Assembly: GCA_020746875.1 (NCBI GenBank) | Contig: JAGTJL010000025.1 | Span: forward strand, 186,001-250,000 | Length of the DNA stretch: 64,000 nt | From: Rhexocercosporidium sp. MPI-PUGE-AT-0058 | Lineage: Eukaryota; Ascomycota; Leotiomycetes; Helotiales | Direction of reading: 5' to 3' | Part shown: in pieces, positions 37,901-50,914 of the stretch | How the letters are laid out: each line of letters starts with the position of its first letter | How positions within the stretch are numbered: the stretch's first letter is position 1 | Position numbers and translations under genes: made by a program | Notes under the pieces: model-generated | Databases searched by the model: none | Told to the model about the DNA's origin: nothing | Seen by the model: the letters and a program-made list of their open reading frames with translations, nothing else

Positions 37901-38931
37901 GCTGCCATTGGAGGGGCTGATATGCGTAAGTACCTTTGAAAGTTTGTTGATATCCCGCTAAATCTTCTAGCTGTTGTTATTACCGTCTTAAACGCATATT
38001 CTGGATTCGCTCTCGTTGCGGAAGGCTTCATGCTGGACAACCCACTTCTCACAACAATCGGTGCACTCATAGGAGTGTCTGGATCCATCCTCTCCTACAT
38101 AATGTGTGTAGCCATGAATCGAGGTATAACCAACGTTCTCTTCGGAGGTATAGCACCGACCGACAACAGCGACTACAAGATCGAAGGCTCGATAACTAAA
38201 ACAAGTGTTGACGAAGTGGCGGACGCTCTGGCAACAGCTGAGAGTGTGATTATTGTTGTTGGGTATGGCATGGCTGTTGCGAAGGCACAGTATGCGATTA
38301 GCGATATAACGAGGATGTTAAAGCATAAGGGTGTTAATGTCCGGTTTGCCATTCACCCTGTTGCTGGACGTATGCCGGGACAATGTAATGTGCTACTTGC
38401 GGAGGCGAGCGTGCCTTATGATAGTACGTCTTGTTCAATCTTCTCTCCCCATCTGGAACCCTTTACTAACTAAATCAGTCGTCCTCGAAATGGACGAAAT
38501 CAATGACGATTTCAACGACACCGACCTAACAGTCGTCATCGGCGCCAATGACACTGTGAACCCCATTGCACTCGAACCTGGATCCAGCATCGCGGGTATG
38601 CCTGTCCTGCACGCGTGGAAGAGCAAACAGGTTATTGTGATGAAGCGCGGGATGGCGAGTGGGTATGCGGATGTGCCGAATCCGATGTTCTATATGCCCG
38701 GAACGAAGATGTTGTTTGGTGATGCGAAGGATAGCTGTGATGGTGAGTTTTTCTCTCTTTTGAGGTTTGCGAGTTGGCAGGAAGAGGGAGAAAGGAGTGA
38801 GGAGTGATAGAGGCGGCCTTGGAGATCGCTTGCGGTGATAGGGAGGTGTTTGAGATGATCATCTGCTAACTTGGGTATTCGTAGCTATCAAAAGCGCACT
38901 GGAAGCGAGAGGGAAGATGTATGATGTTTGA
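34917..38931 (+). CDS. Mitochondrial NAD(P) transhydrogenase (proton-pumping)
   Basis: Couples hydride transfer between NADH and NADP to proton movement across the mitochondrial inner membrane, supplying NADPH. Fourteen exons (34917-35016, 35067-35634, 35682-35771, 35818-35821, 35871-35933, 35980-36240, 36293-36410, 36454-36909, 36954-37106, 37150-37452, 37497-37925, 37971-38423, 38479-38742, 38885-38931) total 3309 bases, 1102 residues, as expected. Exons 1-2 encode an Arg-rich, acid-poor presequence, then domain [19 protein letters not shown], the NAD fold [14 protein letters not shown], and [16 protein letters not shown]. About a dozen membrane segments of domain II follow ([35 protein letters not shown]). 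Domain III binds [49 protein letters not shown] and [11 protein letters not shown]. Exon 4 is only AAAG. A shorter start at 35073 is in another frame. Confidence 0.96.
35818..35821 (+). other. Four-base microexon of the transhydrogenase gene
   Basis: AAAG, preceded by TCTGCAG and followed by GTAGGC, lies between introns of 46 (35772-35817) and 49 bases (35822-35870). Including it gives [16 protein letters not shown], the conserved entry to the NAD-binding fold. Joining exon 3 directly to exon 5 loses the lysine and shifts the frame. Confidence 0.85.
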
Positions 38932-39522
38932 GCTGAGCTTGAACATACATCTGACCCTACCCTTACCAAAAGGCGGATTCAGCTGGATTCATTACTGGTT
39001 GGACATGAGAAATGATGGATAAGGATCGGGGATGGAGACCGGAAGGGAAAGGATGTGGACATGGATATGGATACGGATATGGGACTTGGGACAAGAGACA
39101 AGAGGCATTGATTTTTATTTGGCTTTTCCGTTTTATTTCAGGGTTGATCATGGAGTTTGGGGTTTGCATCATCATTGCATATACATTCATACCTACATAG
39201 GAGCTTCACTTGGTTTTGCTTTGATTCTGCATGTGTGTGGTTGAGGGCTGCCTCGGGTTGTTGAGAGGAGGGAGGAAGGGTAGATAGGTTGAGTTGTTGA
39301 ATTGATCTTATTTCATTTATTTTCGTGCTTATTCGTGTGCGAGGATTAAGATGGGGTTTGGGATTTGGGATATGGGGTTTGGGGAGTGTGGATGCATCGA
39401 ACCTGACATCCATGAAGTGAAGTCGCTCTTCAAAGGGCAGATACGTCTATTCCAAGACTCCCGTGTCATGACAGATATGTCAGGGTAGAGCAGGTGAGTG
39501 AGTATTGAATACATCAAGCTAA
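38932..39522. other. Convergent intergenic region
   Basis: 3' flanks of the transhydrogenase gene and the DUF2011-like gene, which point towards each other. It holds GGATATGGATACGG-type short repeats at about 39055-39085. No gene seen. Confidence 0.5.
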
Positions 39523-40751
39523 TCACTCACTCCCTACATCCACACCTTCCACACCATCCCCCTCCTTCCCTCCCCCCGCCTCAGCCTTCCTAGCTTTCTC
39601 CTTCAACCTCCGCTTAGCCTTCTTCTCCCTATTCCTCCTCGTCCTTTTCTCCTTCTCGGCTTCTTCTTTCCCCTCGCGCGCTCTCTTGCGCGCTGCTTCT
39701 GCCATGTATCGCGCGCGTTTCTTTTCCCGCAGGAGGATGCGGCGTTTCTTGTTGGGTTTGGGTTTCGCTTTGGGTTCCTGGCCTGGGGTGGAGAGCGGGC
39801 CGTGGAGGCCTGTCTGGGGATCTTGAGGCGCGGAAGGGACTTGTTGTTCGGCTTCGGCTACAACGGCTTCGGCTTTGACTTCGGCTTTGGATTTGGGTTT
39901 GCATATGGAGACGGAATTCGATTTATCCTGCTGTCCAACAGTCTCACCAGCCCTCAAGACCCGAACCCTCCACCGCACCTCGAGACCCCAGTGCCGTCTC
40001 TCCTTCCCCTTCAAGACGTCCTCGCCACTCACAGCCGCGGCTTCCCACTCCTTCCTCTTGTCTCCCTCGGCTTTTGGGGTGACGTAGAAGGATTGCGGAC
40101 GGGGGTGGAGGATCCGGCCTTGTTCCTGGGCGGCGGTGGAGGGGGGGAGGAGGATTATGGTTTGCTGGGTGGTGTTTGAGGGGCGGAAGAGAGCAAATTC
40201 ATACTCTTGTCCTTGCTCTTCTTGCGGGGGAGAGGAGCGGTGGGTATTCTTGCTGTCATCTTCTGTGTTCGAATCGGAGTCTGAACTGGAGTTTGGATCG
40301 TTGCGTGTATTGCCTTCTTTTCCCTCCCTACCAATCCTCCTGCTCCTCGTTTCCCTCATGTTTCCATCTCCCGTTCCACCGGCCTCGCCATCTGCTACTA
40401 AATTCTTCGGTGGCGATTGCGATTGCGAATGTGATTGTGATTGGCTGGGGACGTCGAATTCGAGAGGTCCGTAGATAGCTGCTAGTTTCGCTTGGAGGAG
40501 GGCTTCTCGGGCTTCTGTGTCTGTGTCGTTTCCAGAGGTGGGGGAGGACGATCGGGACCGGTTGACGTCGCTACGGCGGATTCTGTTGAGGGGGTGGGAG
40601 GGTCAGTTGTGTCTGTTAGATTGGAGAGATTGAAGGGATTGGAGGAATTGGAGAGATTGGAAGGATTGGAGGGGTGGGGAGGGAGGGGGATGAAGGGGGA
40701 AATGGGAATGTACCGTTTTGCGTCTGGGAGGTCAAACATATTGTCGCCCAT
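39523..40751 (-). CDS. Basic, low-complexity fungal protein, DUF2011-like
   Basis: Exons 40751-40714 and 40582-39523 give 365 residues. The first exon encodes MGDNMFDLPDAKR, and the join continues IRRSDVNRSRSSSP and then EALLQAKLAAIYGPLEFDV. That Met-Phe-Asp-Leu-Pro-Asp-Ala-Lys-Arg start followed by a short helical stretch is what I remember of the fungal DUF2011 family. The middle contains EYEFALFRPS, IILLPPS and a beta-strand-like segment (RRHWGLEVRWRVRVLRAGE). The last 100 residues are strongly basic (RILLREKKRARYMAEAARKR, EKKAKRRLKEKARK) and likely nuclear or nucleolar. Function is unknown. The second in-frame ATG at 40739 is an alternative start. A forward frame at 39802-40179 is a shadow. 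Confidence 0.82.
40617..40680. repeat. Minisatellite inside the DUF2011-like gene intron
   Basis: Tandem GGA(A/G)GATT and GGAGAGATT-like units, 9-15 bases long, fill much of the 131-base intron (40713-40583). On the sense strand it is a pyrimidine-rich repeat directly upstream of the 3' splice site. Confidence 0.7.
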
Positions 40752-43505
40752 TTTCCTCCAATCGAAGTACCTCCTTCGAAGCTTTCTGCCCAAGATTTGC
40801 GTGTTTCCGTGTCGTGTTGTACTGGGGTGGATATGAAGCTATCCAAGGCTCCACAAGGCTGTGATATCAAAACTCTCCTCACTTACTCGGCGTTCAGCTT
40901 CAGCTCGGCTACAGACGCGGCAGAACTAAATCCACTCACCGCCTCCAATCAGCCGGACCATAACCTAATTACCCGTACCCGCTATCCGAAAGTCTAATTA
41001 CCCGGCTAAGCGACGACCGCCGCTTTATCTAGTAGTCACTCAATATTCCCTTCAGGGGTAGTTCAGGTTGAGAGGGGGGTCTCGGATGAGGCACAGACAG
41101 CGCCCTGCTCTCCCAGGGGGAAGAGGATGTGATTATGACAGGACAAGGAGGAGCTGGAGCCTTGATCCATGTACCCGCCGTACCGATGCACTGCTGCACT
41201 GCACTGCTTGCGACGATGAACTTTGACTTAGACTTTTTTCGTTTTGACTTTCCCGCTCCGAAGCTAAGCTATGCTTTTAATAGTCCGAAGGATTATGGAT
41301 CATGGATGGGGAGGTGGGCTCAGGGTTGGGGACGTGTGGGTAGGGTACACAAAATGTCTTGGTTTGGGGAGATTGACTTTCGGTACTTGCTTCTAAAGTT
41401 AGTCTGAGAAGTCCTTGGAGGCATGGAGGCAAGAGGAGCGGACGGGTGAACTGTTGACGGAGTGGGGAGGTGAGACAGACATGCTGGAGATGGATGTGAA
41501 AGATGCGAGCGAAGCGATGGGGAAGAAAGATACTATGAAAAAGTCGTTGAGAATTTCTTGTGTTTGACCTCTCGGGATTTGAAATGTAAATTAGAGCCGC
41601 TCTCTCCCTCTCCTCTCCTCTCTGTGCCCCGATGATACTCGTGACAGGGATGGGGATATGCAGAGGATGCCGTATTAGTTCATTGATTCGGAAGACGCCG
41701 AGGTGGCGTCCTTGAAGCGAAGTGCCTGCCTGCCTCTCTGCTGCTCTGATCTGCTTTGCTCTGCTCTGATCTGACGCTGCCCCCGTCCCATTCATCATTT
41801 TATGAACAAAGCGTTCCGAGCTGTGCCGGAGCTTGGAGGGGGTTTAGGGCTTGGACTCTTTATGTACAGGCGATCTGATGCGGCGTTAGGTGAAAGAAGG
41901 ATATGCCGGTTGCATGAATGTTTCATTTTGGCTCGAGGCACATCTCGACTTAATTCAAATTGATGATCAGATGACGGGATTGTGAAATGCGATTTGCGAT
42001 GATGAGCATTGTTATGATGTGACACTATGGTGTTATGGTGATCATTGATGTGTTGAAGTGGGTGTGATGTTCGCATGCTACGGGGTGGCTTGTTATGGCA
42101 TTGTTTGGGGTTGCATTGGCCTTGGCGTTACGGTAGTATGGTATGATATGATGTATGGTACAACAGAGGATCTTTTCATCACGCAGGGTTTTATTTCAAA
42201 TTCGTCCTGGAACATGGATGGATCGGAGACCAGCGATCGATTGTTGAATGTTAACATTATATTCCAACATCGGACTTGATAGAAGGATCTAAAGAAAATA
42301 TGTTAACGCATATAGGTAGAGTTGGTTCTTACGCCGTTAGAGAATCAAACTGCTTGACTCGTAGCTTATACAATACTTACCACCATAAAGTGTTGTGGGA
42401 CGGGAACGAATGAGGCAAGATACTCGCTTTCTCCGTGGACCGGAAGCCATCCACAGTGGGTTTAAAGGGGACCTTTTGTTGGAAGTGGCCTTGCATTTTG
42501 ACCGCAGTGCCACAGAGACAGCGAGTAGATAGGCATAACAGAAGCATCTAACGTAGTATTCACCAGATATGCTTAACTTCCACAGGGGAAGATCTCAGTG
42601 AAGGCATGAGATCAACCAAGATAATGGATTTATGGTTGCAGTTGCACTTGATTTTCAGTCTTGGGAAGACGGGAAGTACTTATGTCATGCAAGATGGGCT
42701 TGATGACACTGTGGAATGGAGGGTTAGTGGGATGTCATGCTATGCTATGCTTAATTGCTGCTTAACCGCGTCTGGTAATGAGATTTGGATCTCAGTTTAG
42801 AGATTAGGTTTGTTTTAAGATTTGTACAAAATTAGACGTTGGCTGAAAGTTTCGTTTCTCTATAAGTTCATTCCATTTGTCCTATTTTGGCTTATATGCT
42901 TCGCTACTTCCCAATTCCAAATTAGGACTGCCAAAATCACTCATCGGAACTCAAAGGTGGTCTTTTCAGGGCTTCTGGACTGGGAAAATTAGTTGCATAT
43001 TGGTGTATTTGGGGTATCGTGCTTTTCCTCCTCTTAGGTCCTATTTGTCCATTTCCTATTCCTGCTCAAAATCTAGCATCCAGAACCAATCTGACGCTCC
43101 CAGAGGACTTCCCACGCCAAAGAGCTAGTAACATATACCTACTCCTATATTTACTCTTCCTCCAGGCTCACTCCAGACCCATTACTGTCAAATAGAATTT
43201 ATCTATCCATCCCTGCCAAACATTCCATTTTGGGAGGACAGTTCTCGTACAACAAGAGGAATTCTCTCGTCCCCTTGAGCTTCGTTCCTGGCACTTGGTG
43301 CTATGCCCCTACATGACTGACTATCGTACATGGTAATCAAAGAAATATGATGTGAAGGTGATTTTCCTGTGTGCTGGTTTTCATCAACTTGTCCTTTCGT
43401 GATGGGATCTACGACCGCAGCTCTCCAGAACAACGTCCGCAAAAGAGAGCAAGATTTCGTTCCAAGCACATTCAGAGGGTGAGTGCCGGATCCTCTAGTT
43501 GCTCA
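40752..43505. other. Gene-poor region between DUF2011-like and NDT80-type genes
   Basis: About 2.7 kb. Adjacent to 40751 it should contain that gene's promoter; near 43505 it is the 3' flank of the regulator gene. Frames of 80-170 codons (such as 41277-41798 reverse) lack recognisable motifs. Short GT-rich repeats (GGTATGATATGATG) occur at about 42139-42153. Confidence 0.45.
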
Positions 43506-45463
43506 TCACGCCGGATTCCAGGTATAATGCGGCTGCTGCGACGCACTCTCCTCCTTATACTGCTCGCTGGGAAACTCATAATGATGCACACCTGGCGCCT
43601 GACTAGTACCATACACAACACCAGTATTAGGCCCACTAGTCCACGTCTGCATTTGTCCTTGCGTTGGGGGAAAGTAGCTCGGTGCTCTAGAAGGCATTGC
43701 TTCATTGCTGTTGCTATTGCTGACACTGACACCGACGCTATACGGAGGCATATAACGAGATCCGTATTCGGCGTAGTTGCTCGTACCGTTGGAGGGAACT
43801 TCTGGAGGAGCGGCGTGCCGTGGAGATTTCGCGGGTCGAGGATTGCCGTCTATGAAGCGGAGGGGTTCGCTGGTTGGTGCTGATGATGCGGGGTGGTGGT
43901 AGGCGTATTGTTGGCGGGTTGGAGGTTGAAGTGCTGGCATTGTTGTTGAGGGTGGATTTGGGTGGAGATCTGACGTTGAGTTGTTGTTGACTTGCAGGTA
44001 AGAGTCTAGTGCTAGTGAGGGAGCTGGATAGTTGGGGGTATTTGGGGCCGTGGTGTGGTCTGGTGTGTGTGCCGCGTTCCAAGATTGGTAAGTTCTGGGT
44101 TTTGTCAGCTCTAGTTTCATGAATCTATTCTGGAGAAATAAGGTTTCTTGAGCAGTATTTGCGGTTGTTCACTTTCCTGTGAAGACTGGAGTTGTAAGAG
44201 ACGGAGAATAGCTTACGGCTGTCGAATCATTGAAGGAGATCCGGAAATAGTACTCGAATCAAAAGTAAACGGCGATCTTGGAAGCTCCACAACATGCGAT
44301 TTCCCTAATTTTGCCTTTCCTTCCAAAACTGCAATGCTCGGCATCACAGTTGTAGAGACGTGAAGCTCAGGAGGTTGTCCCCGAGAAGATGATGATCCAA
44401 CAAGAGGAATCTCCTTTCTTGCTTGGAAATTCCTCGGACTTCTACCTCTCACCACAATCGGCGATGTGGAAGTCTCGCACACGTTCATCTTGGTCCCATT
44501 CGCAAGCGTCCCGACGACATTCAAATGCAAGGTGAAGTGCTGCTGGAGTTCTCTCCTTCGACCATTGTTCGCGGTAGCGATTCGGAACTGCAACCTTCGA
44601 TAGGCAATCGGGAAGACTGTGAAATCACTGTGCGCGTCTGGGCCTTCGTCAAATGGATTCAGTGGTATTGGTGCTGGCTCGTGTTCCTGTCCTGTTGGGA
44701 TTTCCGGGGAGTTGGGAGGTGGGGTCTTCCAAGGGATCACAATCAACTTCACGACATGACCATCGACCGACTCTGTTGCTGAGATGGCCACCTCCATGGA
44801 AACGATAGGGATCCTCTCGTTACGCTCTGTCAGTACAGACAATGACCCCCGTGCCGCGGTGACGTTCCCAGAGATTTGGAAGAGGTTCCGTCGATAGCAA
44901 GTCAACTCCGGTTGCATCAACATGTTCTCTCCAGCTGGCGTTGCTAACTCGGACAAGAAAAACATCCCATGGATTTGGGCCGTCAGTTCAATACGTTGTA
45001 CTCGTCCTTGGGTATCAAGTATGGTGCTCTTCTCCGGTAGTCTGGCAAAAGACAGAAGTCTGTGGTCTTGATTCATGCTTGGCTTTGGTACATCCTGGAA
45101 GTCCTCTCTGTAGCTCTGGAGATTTTCCCCATACGGCGAATCATCTGTACTGTGGAATGCTCTCTTGAGAGATGGATAGCTGTGATGCGTATTTAGGGGT
45201 GGTGGTGAAGCTGTCAGTATCCCGTTTCCATTTCTTAATGCTGGTCGAGCGTGGCTGGATGGTAAATCCAGAGATCGATAATTGCCTTTTTGAGGTCGAC
45301 CATGATACGGTATTGACATCGCAGTGGAGTGATAATTCGAATCGTATGCAGGGGGTTGTGACGAGGTCGAAGGAGGAGGATGGAGGCTATAGCCTTGCCA
45401 GATGGAATGATCACCATCTTCTGGCTTTATATTTGCCATCGTTACTGATTGTGTAATGGACAT
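43506..45463 (-). CDS. vib-1: NDT80/PhoG-like transcription factor related to VIB-1/XprG
   Basis: Exons 45463-44217 and 44094-43506 give 611 residues. The DNA-binding domain spans about residues 138-350: LLSFARLPEKSTILDTQGR, QIHGMFFLSELATPAGE, PELTCYRRNLFQISGNVT, KLIVIPWKTPPP, RRLQFRIATANNGRRRELQQ and the end SPIVVRGRSPRNFQARKE. These match the family closely. VIB-1 in Neurospora and XprG in Aspergillus regulate extracellular protease genes, starvation responses and heterokaryon-incompatibility cell death. The rest is disordered, with a Pro/Ser/Gln/Tyr-rich tail. An in-frame ATG at 45439 (MANIKPEDG) is an equally reasonable start. Several NDT80 paralogues exist in such fungi, so the orthologue assignment is less sure than the family. 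Confidence 0.92.
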
Positions 45464-48400
45464 CGACGCATTCTCCCTCTAGCGGGGAGGAAGGAGAAGG
45501 GGGGTTTAAAGAGTGACAGAACAACGGCGATGAAGAAGTACAAGACGAGACAAGGTAAGAGTTCAAACGCACAGAACAATCGTGATCATGTTCTCCTTCA
45601 GACCAAGCAGGCATGGCAAGGCATGGGAAGAAAGGACAGATGAAGGCCGGAAAATGAATGAGCTTATGCTTGGTAGGTGCTAAGCATTGATTCGTGGTTT
45701 GGAGCAAGGGCAGCAAGGGCCATTTTTCTTCCCTCATAGGGGCGAAACTTTTTGAGGGGCCGAAGCCTCATGGCTTTAACTTCCTTCCGCATTCTCTGTG
45801 GCCCAGCCAGAGAGGACAGGGTATGGAGGAGAGGGGATAGGATGGATGGATGGTATGGCATGGCATGGCCACGAAATGGCCCCGTCATTCACATTAGTTT
45901 GCTCATGATTCCCCCTCCCCCTCTCCTCTCCTCCCCCAGTCCGAACTAACGAACGGCAATGCAAAGCCATGCCATCTCTCTCCAACACTCTTCGGGTTTG
46001 GGCTGGCTGGCACTGCTGGCACTGGCAGTAACGAAGGCCGTCTAGAACAACAAACGTGGCTGGCGCGTGATCTGAATTGGCTATAGTCTTCCTGCACCGG
46101 AACGACGTGAAGCTCATTGGATCATGCCCCAGTTGCCTAAATTCGTATCTGAGAATGATCATCGATACCCAGGACAGAGAGGTAGGGGAGGTAGACAGGG
46201 GATGCATACGGAGTATATCAAAGACGTTGAAGTGTCCAGGATGAGCTTCTCGAAGGGGACAGACGGCATGGGGGAGAACCATGTGCCGCTCCCGGACAGT
46301 AGCCAGAAGCAGTCACAATCCGGAGCAGGCATCCTCAAAGAAGGGTAGTGCAGCCATTCTAGCTGTCCTTATCAAACCTTCTACCCCTTCTTCTTCTCCT
46401 TCTTCGACTTCTCTCAACGGCCGGCCGCCCCCTGATATGGCAGTAACCAATTATACAGAGAGGTGCAGTGAGATGCCGATATAACGGGACTCTTCGTACG
46501 TTCGTTCGTACTGTACAAGAAGCTAGCTGCAGCTTGTATGCAGCTTGTAACAGCTCTGCCACAAAACAAAACAATGGAACAAAAATGCTGTGCGAGGCCC
46601 TGCAAATGATGGCCATGCCCTTTACCCCCTACCCTGCCCTCTCCTGGCCTGCCTTGAGTTTCCCCCCTTCTCTCCTCTGCCAGGCCAGGCCCCCAAGCAA
46701 GCGCCAAACTATTGCCCGATGGCAGATTCGCGCCTGGGGATGTCAGGACTTAATAAGCATCCAAACAGTGGTAAGGCCAGGATATGGCCCCCATGCAGAT
46801 GGGGCCGTTTCCTCCAGTAGGGGAAAGCTCCCGACGCGAGCCCATGCACAATTCATCGTCGAATCGACTAATTGAGACTCCTGAGCGGTACGTACGAACT
46901 GCTGCCCGCAGCACCACAATCGCGGCCTCATGGCATCAGTTACCGGCACCGGCGGGTTTAAATTAATAGACCTCCAGTAGTCACAACAGACCCGCGCCGA
47001 GTGCCTCCCTTGCCTGCTCTCTACCCAAGTTGAAATGTTCGAATCGAATCTGATATTCCACCGCCGTCAGCCATGAGCCAGCCAGCCAGCAAGATCCTCC
47101 CGTCAGGGCGGCTGTGCGTGGAGGAGGCGGTGAATCCAAGTAGTGGGGGTTCGAAAGTCGAACTATTAACATGATGTAGTGATGGAATTGTAGACATCAT
47201 TGGGGCCATTTTGACGTGAGACTTTGGACGTTCTAGAATGAAGCCAGCCCCGTATTCGATTCTTCGTTCCCTCAAGGTGTCTTTGTCTCAGTGTTAGGAC
47301 ACAGCCCATCAATCGTCGAATCACGAAACATCATGGGCACCGGTAGTGCTGCCAATGCCCGCATTGCAGGGACCGGATAGGCACTTTAGCCCCAATCTAC
47401 TGCCCCGTTCTTTATTGACTCAGGGAAGGCCTGTCTACTGAACACACTGATGGCGCTGCTGGCACGAGCTTAAACGTTAATTCTGTGCCCTGCCGAAGCA
47501 AAGCCATCATAGCTTCACTTCTCTAGCCGCTCCAGCTGCTATTTGGCCCGTACTAAGATCAGCCTCCCACGACATTTGTCGCCAAAGACATACCAGATCG
47601 AAGATAAAGTGTCTTAGGACTGTATCGACAGCCTTGTCTAGCCCTACGAGAGGAGAGCTTAAGCCCCAATTACATACTGTTAGTAGTACGTAGGACTTGG
47701 TCTCTTCTACTGTGACGACATCAACACAGGACAAGACGTCCAAATTAAAACGCCTTCTAGAATCAGAATAAACAGAACTCCGATTGGTCACTTGTATCGG
47801 GACTTTTTTGGGGGGCTTTCGAAACAGGTTCGTTCCGCTGGAACAATGCCCTGCATCTGCATTTGCATTCATCCGAACAAGCAAGCAAGCGACCATGCAC
47901 AATGCCTTCGGGTCCTCCGCCGTTTTACCCCGGACACTTTCCTTTTGTTTCCACCTCATCTAATGTCGCGCTCGCCTTTCGGTCGGTCGGTACTGAAAAA
48001 AAGAAAGCGGTAACGTTGCTTGCATACATGCATCGTGTGCAAGCGCCGATTCGAATTGTGAAGGGAACAGAACAACAGATCGAAGCCGAACCCAAGCCAA
48101 CCCAATTTTAAAATAGCAATATTGAATCACCGAGCCTGTCGGGGGAGGAAGCTGAGAAGGACAGACTGGATTGGATTGGATAAAAAGGACCGATTGAACT
48201 GACAAGAATCATAATATCGATTGGCCACCAGTTATAAGCCAGTCGGGATAGGAAAAACGTGGAGATGTAAATTAAATGGCGGCAGCTGCATGCCTGGGTT
48301 GGGTGAAGCCAAAAAGCCACGCGCTTTCCTCCCTCCTATATCTGCAATTCTGTGCGACGCTGCACTTACATTTGGGATCGATCCGTGTTCGCCACGTTTT

Positions 48401-50914
48401 CTGACGGAAGGATGAGGCGCCGTTGAAATGTGCTGTGTGACCTATCGATTCTTGGATAGGGGGTACGTGGGGCCGGATCAGGGAAGGAGATTTTTGGTCT
48501 GCTAATTGGGAAGCAAGCGAGGAATATCTGATACTAGATAGACACATAACATGGACATCGAGCCCTTCCCGAAGAGCATGCAGGGACTTATATAATGTAT
48601 TAGAATGGAATAATAAAAGAGAAGTAGAGAAAAAGAAAAGGTACTTATGTACATAGTCATATCACGTGAGTATACCGGATGTTATATAGGTAGGGCTGAA
48701 TCTAATCGTCAAACTGGTATGATACCGGTATGGTACTGTAAGGCAGCCGATAAGGATTAGAAGGATGCGGTCACAATAAGCATCGGCTGAGAGCTGCAGC
48801 TCTCAGCCGAGTTGCATGATGAGCTAGCTCGCTTCAAGAAAGGGGTTGAAAAGGGGAGGAAAACATGCTGCATTGCTGTGGAAGCTGAGATGAGCTTTCA
48901 AGCTGTGTATAAAAATAGTAGTACTTGACATCTATAAAAGGTGTAGGGCAAGAGTGCACTCTGTTTCTTGTCAGATTGTACACCTTAACAAGACTAGTGT
49001 AGGCGGGAAAGTCGACAAATCGAGAGAAATAGACACTTAAATAAAGAGACCTTATATACAGCAAGGAATAAATACCGACGTTCAAGTCCTTACTTGTTGT
49101 ATAGGAGAACCTTCTACAACTGCACGGTCATTTCACAGAACAATGTATTCCCTGTGGCGAGAAACGGCCAGACAAGAAAACAGGCGGCCCAAGCCACAAA
49201 AAATTGTTTCGCAAGTCGGCAGCCTTTTTTTCTTTGCGATTCGGCCACGGCGGGCGATCTTGCACTTTCCATATTACAGTGCAACCTTTGCCGAGGTGAG
49301 ATACTTCGACTGTTGCGACGATTAGGGATTAGACAGCACTGTAAGTGCTCCAAATAACGCCAGATCCGTGTACATAGTTCTGAACGAGTCTATATTGCTC
49401 TTCATTGTCCAAGTTGCAATCGTTTAGTATCCCCACGGCGTCGATATTGAACCTTCGTGGTTTTCTTGATAGCAGTCGCGGAGGTATCTCCGGAACCCCG
49501 ACTTCGTAGCAGAAGCTTCCAGGACAAGTTCCTGAGAGTGCCGTCTGGCCTTGCAAGGCTCAGAATCATCAGCGCTAGTAAGTCTTTCCTTTTTGCGTCC
49601 AGGTCATCGTGGTGGCATTTTTCCAGGACCGTGGACTCTTTGATTTTTGCTTAGGTATCCATCTTTGCTGGACGCGATTTTCGAACGCAATGTTGCTGTT
49701 GCAGTAGGATCTATTAGTTACACGGTCACAACCGAAGTAAACATCTTCGAAGTGCTCGCTGGCAGGCTGACTGCTGTCATTGGTATCCAAAGTGATCCTT
49801 CCCAAGTCCATTCAAGTTCACCTTCACCTCTGAGAAGTAAGGATCAAACGGTATATTCGACTCAAGCGTTGGCGTTGATTGTGACAGGAGACACTGATAT
49901 GTATTCATCGGTAGGCTCCACCATATGGATTCACGGCATAGAGTCCTGATGGAGAGGGGGTTGTCCTGGCTGCTCCATTACGTGGAGATCCCAACGCCAT
50001 CGCGAATTCGCGACTTGTTCAGGTCTTGGTTTGCTGTCGTCAAATTGAACGGCAATACGGTGAGCCGAACGCCGACCCTCTAAGGTCACTCGCGGCAGAC
50101 GAAACGCGTCTATTCCTGCGTGGAGGGTCTCGGGTGTTGGGTGATATGATGTGTTATGATGTTGCCCGCTCAAAGAGGCGAAGGACACAAATTCAGACTA
50201 GCGCATGTGCTTCACAAACAGCACTGGAACCATTCGCCCATCTCTTGGGCTGCTCAGGGAAGTTCAACGTGCTGCTTATTCTCAATTGAATGGTCTTGAA
50301 GCTCACCGCAATGATCTCCTATCAATCGTAGCTGTTTTGGTGATGTTTGTTCCCCGTGCATTAGTTAAGCGATATATCCTCCTTCACTTCACACTGAAAG
50401 CTTAGCTCATTCATAATATCCTAAGCATTTTAAAACGAAAATCACTTTCAGAAAGTTACTGCGAAGAACAATTAAAAGGTTCAGATATGTTTCATTACTA
50501 TGCAACTGCTAGCTTCTGGCTCCGTACTTTTCTCATCACTTTCAAGTTCTGATGAGTTAGAATGTTACTTATCTTCCGCGGTCCATGACTCCATAGATTA
50601 ATCCTTGATTCAAATTATACTACCCCTTCTAGATTATTGCTCACTGCTAAGTTGTGACATCATTTTAAGTGAGTTAAAATTAATTGTGGGTGGTTTTGGT
50701 GTCAGTCCAGTTCGCAATCCTAGCGCCGGACTTAAAATATTATCTGGTAACTTGTTTCGAAATCAGTACAGTTTTCCACAATGTAATTTTCTCTTCTTAT
50801 TATAAATCCTTCAATAATTCGCATCCTAACGTCTTACTTCCTTACCACCCCATATTCTACACAACTATCCAACTATACTCTTCAGGTCTGCCTCTTGTCC
50901 CAGCTATTATCAGG
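45464..50914. other. 5.4 kb without a confident gene, upstream of the regulator
   Basis: It lies between the divergent starts of the NDT80-type and F-box genes. From 45.5 to 49 kb there are only chance frames, many over GC-rich or repetitive bases. Between 49.3 and 50.4 kb both strands carry coding-like pieces. Forward: GVVLAAPLRGDPNAIANSRL (about 49957-50016) and LREVQRAAYSQLNGLEAHRN (about 50255-50314). Reverse: a frame ending at 49329 with PEIPPRLLSRKPRRFNIDAV, and another with DPYFSEVKVNLNG near 49830. None can be joined into a gene or recognised; a decayed gene is possible. A large part may be promoter and leader of the regulator. Confidence 0.35.

Noticed and set aside
39802..40179. A 125-codon Gly/Phe-rich forward frame
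   Set aside because: Antisense shadow of the repeat-like Lys/Ala/Glu region of the DUF2011-like gene.
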